Source: an uncultured Clostridia bacterium (lineage in GTDB: Bacteria; Bacillota; Clostridia; Christensenellales; Borkfalkiaceae). From it: a DNA stretch of 45,743 nt. The stretch is taken from the NCBI GenBank assembly GCA_944368775.1, contig CALVXB010000006.1:72196-117938 (forward strand), given 5' to 3'. Position 1 is the stretch's first letter, and every line of letters begins with the position of its first letter. The position numbers were made by a program, and so were the translations under genes. This document shows positions 25,741-33,423 of the stretch, one piece after another. The notes beneath the pieces are model-generated. The model made no database searches. It was given only the letters and a program-made list of their open reading frames with translations, and was not told the origin of the DNA.

Positions 25741-28700
25741 TCAGGCCGCGTTGCCCGTGCCCTCGGTTTCGCCTTCGTCCGAGCCGCCCGTCGTCGGGGG
25801 GAGGGCCTCGCCGCCCTCTTCGCCGCCCGCGCCCGGCACTTCCTGCACTTCTTGCACATGCCCGCACACGGTGCATACGCCGTCCGCGCCGTAGGTATGC
25901 TCGGCGCGGTCAAACTCCGTGCCGCAAACCTCGCAAACTTTATAATGCTGCGTGGAAGGGGTCGTCTCGTCGCCGTCCGTCAGCCACGTTTCGGAGGTAT
26001 GCTCGGCGCGGTCGAACTCGGTGCCGCAAACCTCGCAAACTTTATAATGCTGCGTGGAGGGGGCGGTTCCGTCGCCGTCGTGCAGCCACTCGTCCGAAGT
26101 ATGCTCGCCGCGGTCGAATTCCGCTTCGCAAACATCGCAGACTTTATAATGCTCGTCGCCGTCCGTCAGCCACTCGTCCGAAGTATGCTCGGCGCGGTCG
26201 AATTCCGCTTCGCAAACTTCGCAGACTTTATAATGCTCGTCGCCGTCGTGCAGCCACTCGCCCGAAGTGTGTTCGCCGCGGTCAAATTCTGTGCCGCATA
26301 CGTCGCAGACTTTATAATGCTCGCCGCCGTCGTGCAGCCACTCGTCCGAAGTGTGTTCGCCGCGGTCAAACTCCGTGCCGCATACGTCGCACTCCTTCCA
26401 ATGGCTTTCGCCGTCCGAGAGCCACGTTGCCGAGCTGTGCGCCGCGCGGCCGAACTCGGTGCCGCACACGGTGCAGATCTTCCAATGGTTGGCGCCGTCC
26501 GTCAGCCAGACTTCCGAGCTGTGTTCGGTGCGGTCAAACTCCGCGCCGCACGTCTCGCACACCATCCAGTGCGCGCTGCCGTCGTGCTGCCATTCGTCGG
26601 CGGCGTGGCGCGCGCGGCCAAACTCGGTGTCGCAGGTGTCGCATACCTTCCAATGGTACTGCCCGTCCGTCAGCCACGTCTCGGAGGCGTGTTCCGCGAT
26701 GCCGAACTCGCCGTCGCACACTTCGCAATATTTCCAATGGCTGGCGCTGTTGATCTCCCATGTCGGGGCGGTGTGCTCGCCGCGGTCAAACTCGGCGCCG
26801 CACACGTCGCACACCTTCCAATGCTGCGTCGTGGTGCTGCTGCCCGTGCCGTCACGCAGCCACACGTCGGAGGCGTGCCCCTCGCGGTCAAATTCCGCGC
26901 CGCACACGTCGCACACCTTCCAATGGTCCTCGCCGTCCGTCAGCCAGGTATCGGATGCGTGCGCCTCGCTGCCGAAGGTCTCGCCGCACACGTCGCACGC
27001 CTTCCAATGGCGCTCGCCGTCCGAAAGCCAAGTGTCGGATGCGTGCTCGACGCGCCCGAATTCGGCGCCGCAGGTGTCGCACACCTTCCAATGCTCGATG
27101 CTGTTTTTCTGCCAGCTTTCGGAGGCGTGCCCGCCGCGGTCAAATTCCGCGCCGCAGGTGTCGCACACCTTCCAATGCTGTTCGCCGTCCGTCAGCCAGG
27201 TATCGGAAGCGTGCGCCTCGCGGCCGAAGATGGCGCCGCAGGTGTCGCACACCTTCCAATGCTGCTCGCCGTCCGTCAGCCAGGTATCGGAGGAGTGTTC
27301 GGCGCGGTCGAAGATCTCGCCGCACACGTCGCAAACCTTCCAATGCTCGCTTCCGTCCGTCAGCCACGTCTGCGAGTAGTGGGCGTACACCGCCGAGCGC
27401 GCGCCGCATTCGGCGCAGACGCGGCAATGCCCGCCCTCGGTCGCCTGCCAAGCAAAGCTGTGCGCCGTCGTCGGGATGGCGCGCTCCTCCTCGTAGCCGC
27501 AGTCGGCGCAGGCGCGGCTGCGCACGCCCTCGGTCGAGCAGGTCGGCTCCGTTTCGGTCACCCATGCCCCGTAGGCGTGGGGCAGGGGGTCGATCGTCTG
27601 GTTCTGCGTCTGCCCGCAGGCGTTGCAGGTGCGGTGGCGCAGCCCCGCCGCCGTGCAGGTCGCGGCGGTATCCTCCGTCCAAGCCGTCCAGCTGTGGCCG
27701 GCCGCGGGGATCACCTCGTCGAGGATGCGCCTGCACACCGTGCATTGGTGCCGCGTCACGCCCGTGCCCGTGCAGGAGGGGTTGTGCGTCACCGTTCCCT
27801 CGTCCCAGGTATGGGCAGAGCGGTCTGTCTCCGCGCCGCACACGGTGCATTGCCGCCAATGTTCGGCGCCGTTCGTGTCCCAGCCGCTATAGCTGTGCCC
27901 GGTCGCGGGGATCGGCTCCGTCTCGTACGCGCCGCAGTTTTCGTCCGTGCAGGTATGCCGCCGCTCGCCGTTCTCCGTGCAGGTGGGTTCGGAAGTCGTC
28001 ACCCATTCGCCCCAGGTATGCTCGCTTTCGGGCAGCGCTTCGGTGCGCGTCTGCCCGCAGACGGTGCAGGTGTATTGCTTTTCTCCCTCCGCCGCCGGGG
28101 TAGGAACGACGGACGTGATGCCCTCGTTCCATGTGTGCGCGGTGCGGTCGAGCACCTCGCCGCACACCGCGCAGACGTGCCAATGCGCGTCCTCGTCGGC
28201 GTGCCATTGCAGGGCGGTCGTGTGCCCGCTCGCGGGGATGGTCTCCGCCCACGTCTTGCCGCACACGGTGCACGAGTATTGCAGCTCGCCCGCCTCCGTG
28301 CAGGTCGCCGTGCGCACGATGGTCTGCGCCGTCAAGCGGTGCCCGCCGAGGGCGGTCGCGCGCGTCTCCTCCGCGCCGCACTCGTCGCAGCGGCGCGCCT
28401 CTTCGCCCGCCGCCGTGCAGTCTGCCTCCTTCGTCGTCCGCCATTCGCTCCAGCTATGGCCGGCCGCGGGCACGATCTCGCTCTCGACGGCGCCGCAGGT
28501 GATGCAGGCGTGCTGCCGCTCGCCGCTCTGCGTGCAGGTGGGCGCGAGCACCAGCTCCCAATCGCCCCAGGTATGTTCCGTCGCGGCGACAGACTGCGTG
28601 CGCGTCTGCCCGCAGACGGTGCAGGTGTACAGCGTCTCGCCCTCTTTGCCGGGGCCGGGCAGCGTCACCGTCATGCCCTCGTCCCATGTATGGCCGACGG

Positions 28701-29250
28701 CGTCACCCGCCGCGCCGCAGGTAAGGCAGGTCTGCCAATGCGCGCTTGCGTCGCTCTGCCAATCCCCGCCGAAGGTATGCTTCGTCGCGGGGATCGTCTG
28801 CGTCTCCGTCTCGCCGCACACCGTGCAGGTATGCCGGTCGGCGCCCTCTTCCGTGCACGTCGCGTCCTGCCCGATGACCCACTCGCCCCAGACGTGCCCG
28901 AGCGCCGCGATCTCCTCGGTATCCTTATAGCCGCACACCAGGCAGATGCGCGCCTGTTCGCCCGGCTGCGTGCAGTCGGGCTCGCGCGTGCGCGTCCATT
29001 CGCCCCAGACGTGCGCGGCGGGCTCGGTCGTCGCGTCGCATCCGTCGCACACCTGCCAATGCTGCTCTTCGTCTTGCGCCCAGGCCGCAAAGTGGTGCTC
29101 GGCGTGCGCGTCCGTGCCCGTCGCGAGCACGATGAGCGTCACGCTCAACCCGATGACGACCGCCGCGGCGACCGCCAGCGCGATCGCCACCCAGCGCATG
29201 ATGTTGGGCGCCTTCGCGCCGCCTTCCTGCCGGTTGTCTTTGTCTTCCAT
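25741..29250 (-). CDS. Giant membrane-anchored protein of tandem Cys-x-x-Cys modules
   Basis: 1169 residues from ATG 29250 (preceded by GAAGGAGA); the upstream in-frame ATG is less well placed. A short charged N-terminus (MEDKDNRQEGG) leads to one transmembrane helix at about 20-45, which should leave the rest outside. Residues about 50-600 hold roughly 16 diverse modules of the type HxWxEWxxxxxATCTxxGxxxxxCxxCG. Residues about 600-1130 hold 17 or more shorter modules of about 28 residues with the pattern WLTDGxxHWKVCDxCGxEFDRxEH. The last 40 residues are a Gly/Glu/Thr-rich tail with no LPxTG motif. Every module has a Cys-x-x-Cys pair and nearby His and Trp, so zinc-ribbon-like knuckles are possible. 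Similar repeats occur in gut Clostridia surface proteins; function is unknown. Confidence 0.85.
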   Translation of the reverse strand: MEDKDNRQEGGAKAPNIMRWVAIALAVAAAVVIGLSVTLIVLATGTDAHAEHHFAAWAQDEEQHWQVCDGCDATTEPAAHVWGEWTRTREPDCTQPGEQARICLVCGYKDTEEIAALGHVWGEWVIGQDATCTEEGADRHTCTVCGETETQTIPATKHTFGGDWQSDASAHWQTCLTCGAAGDAVGHTWDEGMTVTLPGPGKEGETLYTCTVCGQTRTQSVAATEHTWGDWELVLAPTCTQSGERQHACITCGAVESEIVPAAGHSWSEWRTTKEADCTAAGEEARRCDECGAEETRATALGGHRLTAQTIVRTATCTEAGELQYSCTVCGKTWAETIPASGHTTALQWHADEDAHWHVCAVCGEVLDRTAHTWNEGITSVVPTPAAEGEKQYTCTVCGQTRTEALPESEHTWGEWVTTSEPTCTENGERRHTCTDENCGAYETEPIPATGHSYSGWDTNGAEHWRQCTVCGAETDRSAHTWDEGTVTHNPSCTGTGVTRHQCTVCRRILDEVIPAAGHSWTAWTEDTAATCTAAGLRHRTCNACGQTQNQTIDPLPHAYGAWVTETEPTCSTEGVRSRACADCGYEEERAIPTTAHSFAWQATEGGHCRVCAECGARSAVYAHYSQTWLTDGSEHWKVCDVCGEIFDRAEHSSDTWLTDGEQHWKVCDTCGAIFGREAHASDTWLTDGEQHWKVCDTCGAEFDRGGHASESWQKNSIEHWKVCDTCGAEFGRVEHASDTWLSDGERHWKACDVCGETFGSEAHASDTWLTDGEDHWKVCDVCGAEFDREGHASDVWLRDGTGSSTTTQHWKVCDVCGAEFDRGEHTAPTWEINSASHWKYCEVCDGEFGIAEHASETWLTDGQYHWKVCDTCDTEFGRARHAADEWQHDGSAHWMVCETCGAEFDRTEHSSEVWLTDGANHWKICTVCGTEFGRAAHSSATWLSDGESHWKECDVCGTEFDRGEHTSDEWLHDGGEHYKVCDVCGTEFDRGEHTSGEWLHDGDEHYKVCEVCEAEFDRAEHTSDEWLTDGDEHYKVCDVCEAEFDRGEHTSDEWLHDGDGTAPSTQHYKVCEVCGTEFDRAEHTSETWLTDGDETTPSTQHYKVCEVCGTEFDRAEHTYGADGVCTVCGHVQEVQEVPGAGGEEGGEALPPTTGGSDEGETEGTGNAA
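25888..27420 (-). repeat. Coding tandem repeats of about 84 bp
   Basis: About 17 head-to-tail copies encode the short HWKVCDxCG modules. Identity is highest at the 3' end of the gene (25900-26350), where adjacent copies differ by only a few bases. Two copies carry small in-frame insertions (GTGSSTTTQ and DGTAPSTQ types). The gradient suggests recent expansion at that end. Confidence 0.85.
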
Positions 29251-29318
29251 ACCGTCTCCTTCCGTCCTCGCGCCGCCGCCCGCTTTCATGCGCCGCGCCG
29301 CCGCGATTCTCGGCAAAT

Positions 29319-29347
29319 ATTATATCATTTTTTGCGCGCAGACGCAA
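29319..29347 (-). promoter_or_regulatory. Promoter of the repeat-protein gene
   Basis: On the minus strand: TTGCGT (29342-29347), 17-nt spacer, TATAAT (29319-29324), giving a leader of about 60 nt. The interval 29348-29522 up to the regulator gene is GC-rich with no further feature seen. Confidence 0.7.
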
Positions 29348-29522
29348 GAACTGCGCGCAGGTTGCATCATTGAAATAGCGGAAAGGCCCGCCTTTCGGCA
29401 AAAGTGCCCTTTCTTCGCCGCCGAAAGGCGACGCCCGCCGCACGTTCGCCGCCGTATCTGCGCCCGCGGCCGCCCGTTCTTGCCGCGCGGCGGGGGGCGG
29501 CCGTCTGCCCGCCCCGCCTTTG

Positions 29523-30179
29523 TCAGTTCTTTCCCGCGCCGATCAGCTTTACGTTGCGCCGCTCGATCTCGATCAGCCCTTCCTCGCTCATGCGTTTGAG
29601 CTCGCGCGCCATCGCGCTGCGGTCGACGCAGATGTAGTCGGCAAGGCTGGTCTGCGAAAAGGGCAGGGTAAAGTACAGGCTGTGCGTCTTGGTCGCCAGC
29701 ATCGAAAAGTACGCCAGCAGCTTTTCGCGCGTGGTGCGGCGGCTGAGGATCTCGAGGTGCCCGGAGAGCGCCTGCGTCTTTTCGCTCATCAGCCGCACGA
29801 GGTTGGCAACCACCGTGCTGTGGTGCTTGCAGGCGTTGGGGCAGCGCTTTACGATGTGCGCGTAGTCGATGTACAGCACCGTCGTGCCGTCCGCGTCCGC
29901 CAGCAAAAACAGACCGCCGTCCGCGCGGTTAAAGCCGAGCGCGTCGCCGAACACCCCGCCCGGTTTTAGCTGCTCGAAGATGGTGCGCGTGCCGTTGATG
30001 TCCGTCTTGACGAGGCTGATGCCGCCGCTCTGCACCACGCCCACCCGCCCCTGCGGCATGGGCACCTCCTCCCCCTTGCGGTAGGGCTTGACCGTCGCCT
30101 TAAAACAGCGCATCATCGCCTCGTATTCCTGCTTGGTGACCCCGTCGAAGAGGGATGTCGATACCATGTCCGTATTCAT
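29523..30179 (-). CDS. Crp/Fnr-family transcription regulator
   Basis: 218 residues from ATG 30177-30179. A longer start at 30215 lies ahead of the predicted transcript start near 30210 and is excluded. The ribosome binding site before 30179 is weak (GGGCGG). A cyclic-nucleotide-binding-like beta barrel spans about 20-120 and a winged helix-turn-helix about 145-215, with the recognition region DYICVDRSAMARELKRMSEEG. No N-terminal cysteine cluster of the Fnr 4Fe-4S type is present. The effector is unknown. It lies beside queT but has its own promoter. Confidence 0.88.
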   Translation of the reverse strand: MNTDMVSTSLFDGVTKQEYEAMMRCFKATVKPYRKGEEVPMPQGRVGVVQSGGISLVKTDINGTRTIFEQLKPGGVFGDALGFNRADGGLFLLADADGTTVLYIDYAHIVKRCPNACKHHSTVVANLVRLMSEKTQALSGHLEILSRRTTREKLLAYFSMLATKTHSLYFTLPFSQTSLADYICVDRSAMARELKRMSEEGLIEIERRNVKLIGAGKN

Positions 30180-30216
30180 ATGCACCGCCCGAAAAACTTG
30201 TTGCTTTTGCAACATA

Positions 30217-30246
30217 ATTGTACCGCAAACGGGGGCAAAATGTCAA
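30217..30246 (-). promoter_or_regulatory. Promoter of the Crp/Fnr-family gene
   Basis: On the minus strand: TTGACA (30241-30246), 18-nt spacer, TACAAT (30217-30222). The start near 30210 gives a leader of about 30 nt that includes a GTTGCAAAAGCAAC hairpin. Confidence 0.8.
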
Positions 30247-30265
30247 ATGTTTCCGCAAAAAGCGC

Positions 30266-30293
30266 AAAAAAAATCCGCGCACGCGGCGCGGAT
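30266..30293 (-). terminator. Terminator of queT
   Basis: ATCCGCGC / GCGCGGAT stem (30273-30280 / 30286-30293); seven T follow on the minus strand (plus-strand A run 30266-30272). It lies 20 nt after the queT stop and just upstream of the regulator promoter. Confidence 0.9.
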
Positions 30294-30313
30294 CGGAGAA
30301 CGGGTATCAAATT

Positions 30314-30862
30314 TCAGTGCCCGGCGTCGAGCGGCTCGCCCGTGCGGTTGTCGCAAAAGGCGGATACGCCCTTTTCGCGCAGCGCATGGATGCCGAAGTA
30401 CAGCGGCACGCCCAGCGCGTACACCCACACCGCCTGCGTCAGCAGCAGCGACGCGAACATAAACCAATAGCCTGCGTAGGCGCTGCCGCTCCAGATGAGC
30501 ACGAGCGGGATGCAGAACGCGTTGACCAAAACGGGGAAGATGCCGCCTGCGATCAGTTTGAGCGGCGTGTTTTTGATCAGCTTTCCCGCGGCAAAAGTGA
30601 GCGCCGCGGCGATGAGCGAAGCGAGGCTGCCCAGCCCCACGTCCCACAGCGTGCCCGTAAACAGGTTGGCGATCAGGCACCCGACGTACAGCGCGGGGAT
30701 GCTCTCCACATAAAAGAGGGGGAGCATGGTCAGCGCCTCTGCGGGGCGGATCTGGAACCCGATCGAGCCGAACGCGAGCGTTCCGAGCGGGATGGTGAGC
30801 ACGGCGTACAGCGCGGCGACGATGCCCGCCCTGCACAGCAGCTTGGTGATAGATCGTTTCAT
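30314..30862 (-). CDS. queT: QueT-family transporter (ECF S component for queuosine precursor)
   Basis: 182 residues from ATG 30860-30862. About five or six hydrophobic helices. The segments ALYAVLTIPLGTLAFGSIGF, RPAEALTMLPLFY and GCLIANLFTGTLWDVGLGS are QueT signatures. It should bind preQ1/preQ0-type precursors and work with the shared ECF energising module, which is not in the window. A preQ1-I-like riboswitch directly upstream supports the substrate. An in-frame ATG at 30928 lies on the promoter and is excluded. Confidence 0.93.
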   Translation of the reverse strand: MKRSITKLLCRAGIVAALYAVLTIPLGTLAFGSIGFQIRPAEALTMLPLFYVESIPALYVGCLIANLFTGTLWDVGLGSLASLIAAALTFAAGKLIKNTPLKLIAGGIFPVLVNAFCIPLVLIWSGSAYAGYWFMFASLLLTQAVWVYALGVPLYFGIHALREKGVSAFCDNRTGEPLDAGH

Positions 30863-30872
30863 ATTCAGTTTA

Positions 30873-30911
30873 CCTCGGTTGTTTTTAGGTAGTGTTCTCC
30901 GAAAACCTACC
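30873..30911 (-). promoter_or_regulatory. preQ1-I-type riboswitch controlling queT
   Basis: On the minus strand, P1 pairs GGTAG (30907-30911) with CTACC (30888-30892). The P1 loop contains TCGG (30899-30902), which can pair with CCGA (30875-30878) to form an H-type pseudoknot. The intervening tail TAAAAACAA is A-rich, as in preQ1-I aptamers. The CCGA strand overlaps the GAGG Shine-Dalgarno (30873-30876), so ligand binding should block translation. The neighbour is a queuosine-precursor transporter, the classical preQ1 target. Recognised by eye, not by a covariance model. Confidence 0.82.
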
Positions 30912-30918
30912 GCACGCC

Positions 30919-30948
30919 ATTGTAACAAAAAATATGCGCGCCCGTCAA
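30919..30948 (-). promoter_or_regulatory. Promoter of queT
   Basis: On the minus strand: TTGACG (30943-30948), 18-nt spacer, TACAAT (30919-30924). The start near 30912 puts the riboswitch at the very 5' end of the transcript. Confidence 0.82.
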
Positions 30949-30965
30949 GCGTTTTTTCCCCGCCT

Positions 30966-31002
30966 GCAAAAAGAAGCCCGCCCCGCAGCCCGAAAGGGGC
31001 GG
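30966..31002 (-). terminator. Second possible terminator hairpin
   Basis: CCGCCCC / GGGGCGG (30978-30984 / 30996-31002) followed on the minus strand by CTTCTTTTT. It is a weaker hairpin downstream of the main one at 31030-31054. Confidence 0.45.
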
Positions 31003-31029
31003 CGGCCCCCTGAAAAAGAAGCGCCCCGC

Positions 31030-31054
31030 AAAAAAGCGCCCCGCAAAGGGGCGC
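31030..31054 (-). terminator. Terminator of the 86-residue protein gene
   Basis: GCGCCCC / GGGGCGC stem (31036-31042 / 31048-31054) followed by six T on the minus strand. It lies 7 nt after the stop codon. Confidence 0.88.
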
Positions 31055-31060
31055 GGGCGG

Positions 31061-31321
31061 TCACAAGACCAAATTTTCTAACAGCAGATAGTCGAAGTCG
31101 ACCTCCTCCACAAAGTCGCGCGGCAAAAAGCGCACATGGTTGAACTTGCCGAAGTTGAGGATGTGCGTTTTCAGCAGCACGGGCGTCGGCACGTCCAGCT
31201 CGCGGCAGATGTCGAACAGGTAGCTCAAAAAGTGCGACCAGGTCAGCTTTTCTTCGTTTTCGTAGGTGAATTGCTTGATCGTCTTGCCGTTTTTTATAAT
31301 TTTCGCCCAGATGCGAAACAT
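31061..31321 (-). CDS. Conserved-looking small protein of unknown function
   Basis: 86 residues, not recognised. It starts MFRIWAKIIKNGKTIKQFTY, has no signal peptide, transmembrane helix or cysteine pair (one Cys only), and has a mixed alpha/beta look with aromatic residues throughout. Its own GAGGTG ribosome binding site, a -10 box TATAAT (31353-31358) and a dedicated terminator argue that it is a real single-gene unit. It is divergent from the Lrp operon. Confidence 0.75.
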   Translation of the reverse strand: MFRIWAKIIKNGKTIKQFTYENEEKLTWSHFLSYLFDICRELDVPTPVLLKTHILNFGKFNHVRFLPRDFVEEVDFDYLLLENLVL

Positions 31322-31431
31322 CGCACACCTCGCAGCTCCTTCAATTTTTTCTATTATACTGAAAAATCAGAAAAAAGTAAAATAAAAAAGCAAAATATGG
31401 CCGCCGCGGGGCTTAAAAAAGTAAAATATAA

Positions 31432-31460
31432 TTGACAGCGCCCGCGTAAAATTATATACT
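31432..31460 (+). promoter_or_regulatory. Promoter of the Lrp-aminotransferase operon
   Basis: TTGACA (31432-31437), 17-nt spacer, TATACT (31455-31460). A GC hairpin (GGGGCGCG...CGCGCCC, about 31482-31504) lies in the leader just before the AAAGGAG ribosome binding site. Confidence 0.88.
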
Positions 31461-31521
31461 TATAGAAAAAATCTATGAGATAGGGGCGCGGCAACGCGCG
31501 CGCCCGAAAAAGGAGACCGGC

Positions 31522-32016
31522 ATGAAACAGCTCAACGCCGAGATCTTGCGCATCCTCGAGGAGGACTGCCGCTACACGCCCGCCAAGATCGCCGTCATGC
31601 TCGACCGCAGCGAGGCAGAAGTGTCCGCCGCGATCGAAGAGATGGAGCGCGAGGGGGTCATCGTCAAATACACCGCCATCGTCAACGGCGAGCGCCTCGC
31701 CGACGAGATCGTGCAGGCGCTCATCGAGGTCAAAGTCTCGCCGCAAAAATCCAACGGCTTCGACGCCATCGCCGAGGAGATCTACCGCTTCGACGAGGTC
31801 AAGAGCTGCTATCTGATGAGCGGCGGGTACGACCTCGCCGTGTTCATCGAGGGCAAGACGCTGCGCGAGGTGGCGCGCTTCGTATCCGAGCGGCTCTCCA
31901 CGCTGGACGACGTGCTCTCCACGTCCACGCACTTCATCCTCAAAAAATATAAGATCGAGGGCGTCATCACCGACCGGGAGGACGATAACCGCTTGCGGAT
32001 ATCGGTACACGCATGA
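31522..32016 (+). CDS. Lrp/AsnC-family transcription regulator
   Basis: 164 residues. An N-terminal winged HTH (about 1-50, LNAEILRILEEDCRYTPAKI) is followed by an alpha-beta RAM/effector domain (about 65-145). It overlaps the next gene by ATGA (32013-32016), a local-regulator arrangement. It probably senses an amino acid and controls the aminotransferase. Confidence 0.93.
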   Translation: MKQLNAEILRILEEDCRYTPAKIAVMLDRSEAEVSAAIEEMEREGVIVKYTAIVNGERLADEIVQALIEVKVSPQKSNGFDAIAEEIYRFDEVKSCYLMSGGYDLAVFIEGKTLREVARFVSERLSTLDDVLSTSTHFILKKYKIEGVITDREDDNRLRISVHA

Positions 32017-33185
32017 GGAACTTCGTCAACCGCCGCGCGGGCGAGCTCAAGCCCAGCGGCATCCGCAAATTTTTCGACATCGTGTCCGAGATGAAGGACG
32101 CCATCTCCCTCGGCGTGGGCGAGCCCGACTTCGTCACCCCCTGGCAGATCCGCGAGGCGGGCATCCGCAGCATCCGCCGCGGCTACACCCAATACACCGG
32201 CAACCGCGGCCTGCCTGCCTTGCGCGAGCGCATTTCGCGGTATATGCGCGAGCGGTTCGGCGCAGACTACCCGCCCGAGCACGTCATCGTCACCGTCGGC
32301 GCGAGCGAGGGCATCGACCTCGTCATGCGCGCCGTGTGCGAGGAGGGGGACGAGATCCTCATCCCCGACCCCGGCTACGTTTCGTACGTGCCCTGCGTGC
32401 AGCTTGCGGGCGGCACCCCCGTCACCGTGCCCTGCGTCAAAGACAACGGCTTTATCCTCACGCCCGAGGCGGTCGAGGCGGCCGTCACCCCGCGCACCAA
32501 GGCGCTGCTGCTGCCCTATCCCAACAACCCGACGGGCGGCATCATGACGCGCGACCGGCTCGAGGCGCTCGTGCCCGTCATCCAAAAGCACGACCTGCTC
32601 GTCATCTCCGACGAGATCTACGCCGAGCTCACCTACGGCGGGCGGCACTTTTCCGTCGCCGCGCTGCCCGGCCTGCGCGAGCGCACGGTGGTCATCAACG
32701 GCTTTTCAAAGGCGTTCGCCATGACCGGCTGGCGCATCGGGTTCGTGTGCGCGCCGCCCGAGGTGGACGCTGCCATGCTCAAGATCCACCAATATACCCT
32801 GCTGTGCGCGCCGGGCGCGTCGCAGTACGCCGCCATCGAGGCGCTGGACGACGGATTTTCGGACAACTTTGCCGCCGTCGAAGAGATGCGCGCCGAGTAC
32901 GACAAGCGCCGCCGCTTCATCGTCGACTTCTTCAACCATATCGGCATGCCCTGCTTCGAGCCGCGCGGCGCCTTTTATGCCTACCCCTCCGTCGAGGGGC
33001 TGGGCGTCGACGGCGAAGCGTTCGCCAACGGCCTGCTGCGCGCCGAAAAGGTGGCCGTCGTCCCCGGCGACGCCTTCGGCTCGGCGGGCAAGTACCACGT
33101 GCGCTGCTCGTACGCGACGGGCATGAGCAGCCTCGACGAGGCGACCGAGCGCATCGCGCGGTACGTCCGCTCGCTGCAAAAATAG
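32013..33185 (+). CDS. PLP-dependent class I/II aminotransferase
   Basis: 390 residues. PLP lysine K233 lies in NGFSKAFAMTGWRIG; YPNNPTGG holds the cofactor-binding Asn; the late Arg that binds the substrate carboxylate is in YHVRCSYATG. The sequence resembles the aspartate/alanine/aromatic aminotransferase group (fold type I). It is translationally coupled to the Lrp gene. The exact amino-acid pair is not predictable. A GCTCC/GGAGC hairpin follows without a T tract. Confidence 0.94.
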   Translation: MRNFVNRRAGELKPSGIRKFFDIVSEMKDAISLGVGEPDFVTPWQIREAGIRSIRRGYTQYTGNRGLPALRERISRYMRERFGADYPPEHVIVTVGASEGIDLVMRAVCEEGDEILIPDPGYVSYVPCVQLAGGTPVTVPCVKDNGFILTPEAVEAAVTPRTKALLLPYPNNPTGGIMTRDRLEALVPVIQKHDLLVISDEIYAELTYGGRHFSVAALPGLRERTVVINGFSKAFAMTGWRIGFVCAPPEVDAAMLKIHQYTLLCAPGASQYAAIEALDDGFSDNFAAVEEMRAEYDKRRRFIVDFFNHIGMPCFEPRGAFYAYPSVEGLGVDGEAFANGLLRAEKVAVVPGDAFGSAGKYHVRCSYATGMSSLDEATERIARYVRSLQK

Positions 33186-33282
33186 GGCTCCGAAAGGGGA
33201 GCGGGCGCGTCTGCGCCATGGCGCCGCCCTCAAAAAAGGGGGAAGCGCTCGCCGCGCGGCCCGCCGCGCGCCCGAATATAGC

Positions 33283-33311
33283 TTGACATTTCCGCCCGCG
33301 TGCGGTATAAT
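33283..33311 (+). promoter_or_regulatory. Promoter of greA
   Basis: TTGACA (33283-33288), 17-nt spacer, TATAAT (33306-33311): a full-consensus promoter. It gives a leader of about 105 nt. Confidence 0.92.
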
Positions 33312-33323
33312 AATAGGAGTGAA

Positions 33324-33358
33324 GGGCAGTGATTCCGCAGCGCGCGGAGTCACTGTCC
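33324..33358 (+). promoter_or_regulatory. Strong hairpin in the greA leader
   Basis: A 15-bp stem with two G-U pairs (33324-33338 / 33344-33358) and a 5-nt loop lies near the 5' end of the greA transcript. No T run follows directly. It may protect the 5' end or act in pausing or autoregulation. Confidence 0.6.
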
Positions 33359-33423
33359 ATGTTTGCATTTTCAGTCGGGCGAGAATATCGAAAAATAAAT
33401 CAGTATCAGAGAGGTGTTGTAAC

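Noticed and set aside
25888..27420. CRISPR-like regular repeat
   Set aside because: Repeats of about 84 bp are continuous in frame, vary by codon and lie inside a long gene.
25852..29373. Open plus-strand frame of 1173 codons opposite the repeat protein
   Set aside because: It mirrors the minus-strand repeats codon for codon, starts without a ribosome binding site and has no domain. The minus strand has the promoter, the site and the Cys-x-x-Cys modules.
30180..30215. Upstream start for the Crp/Fnr gene at 30215
   Set aside because: It lies upstream of the transcription start predicted from TTGACA-18-TACAAT.
30863..30928. Upstream start for queT at 30928
   Set aside because: It is on the promoter -10 region and would translate the riboswitch.
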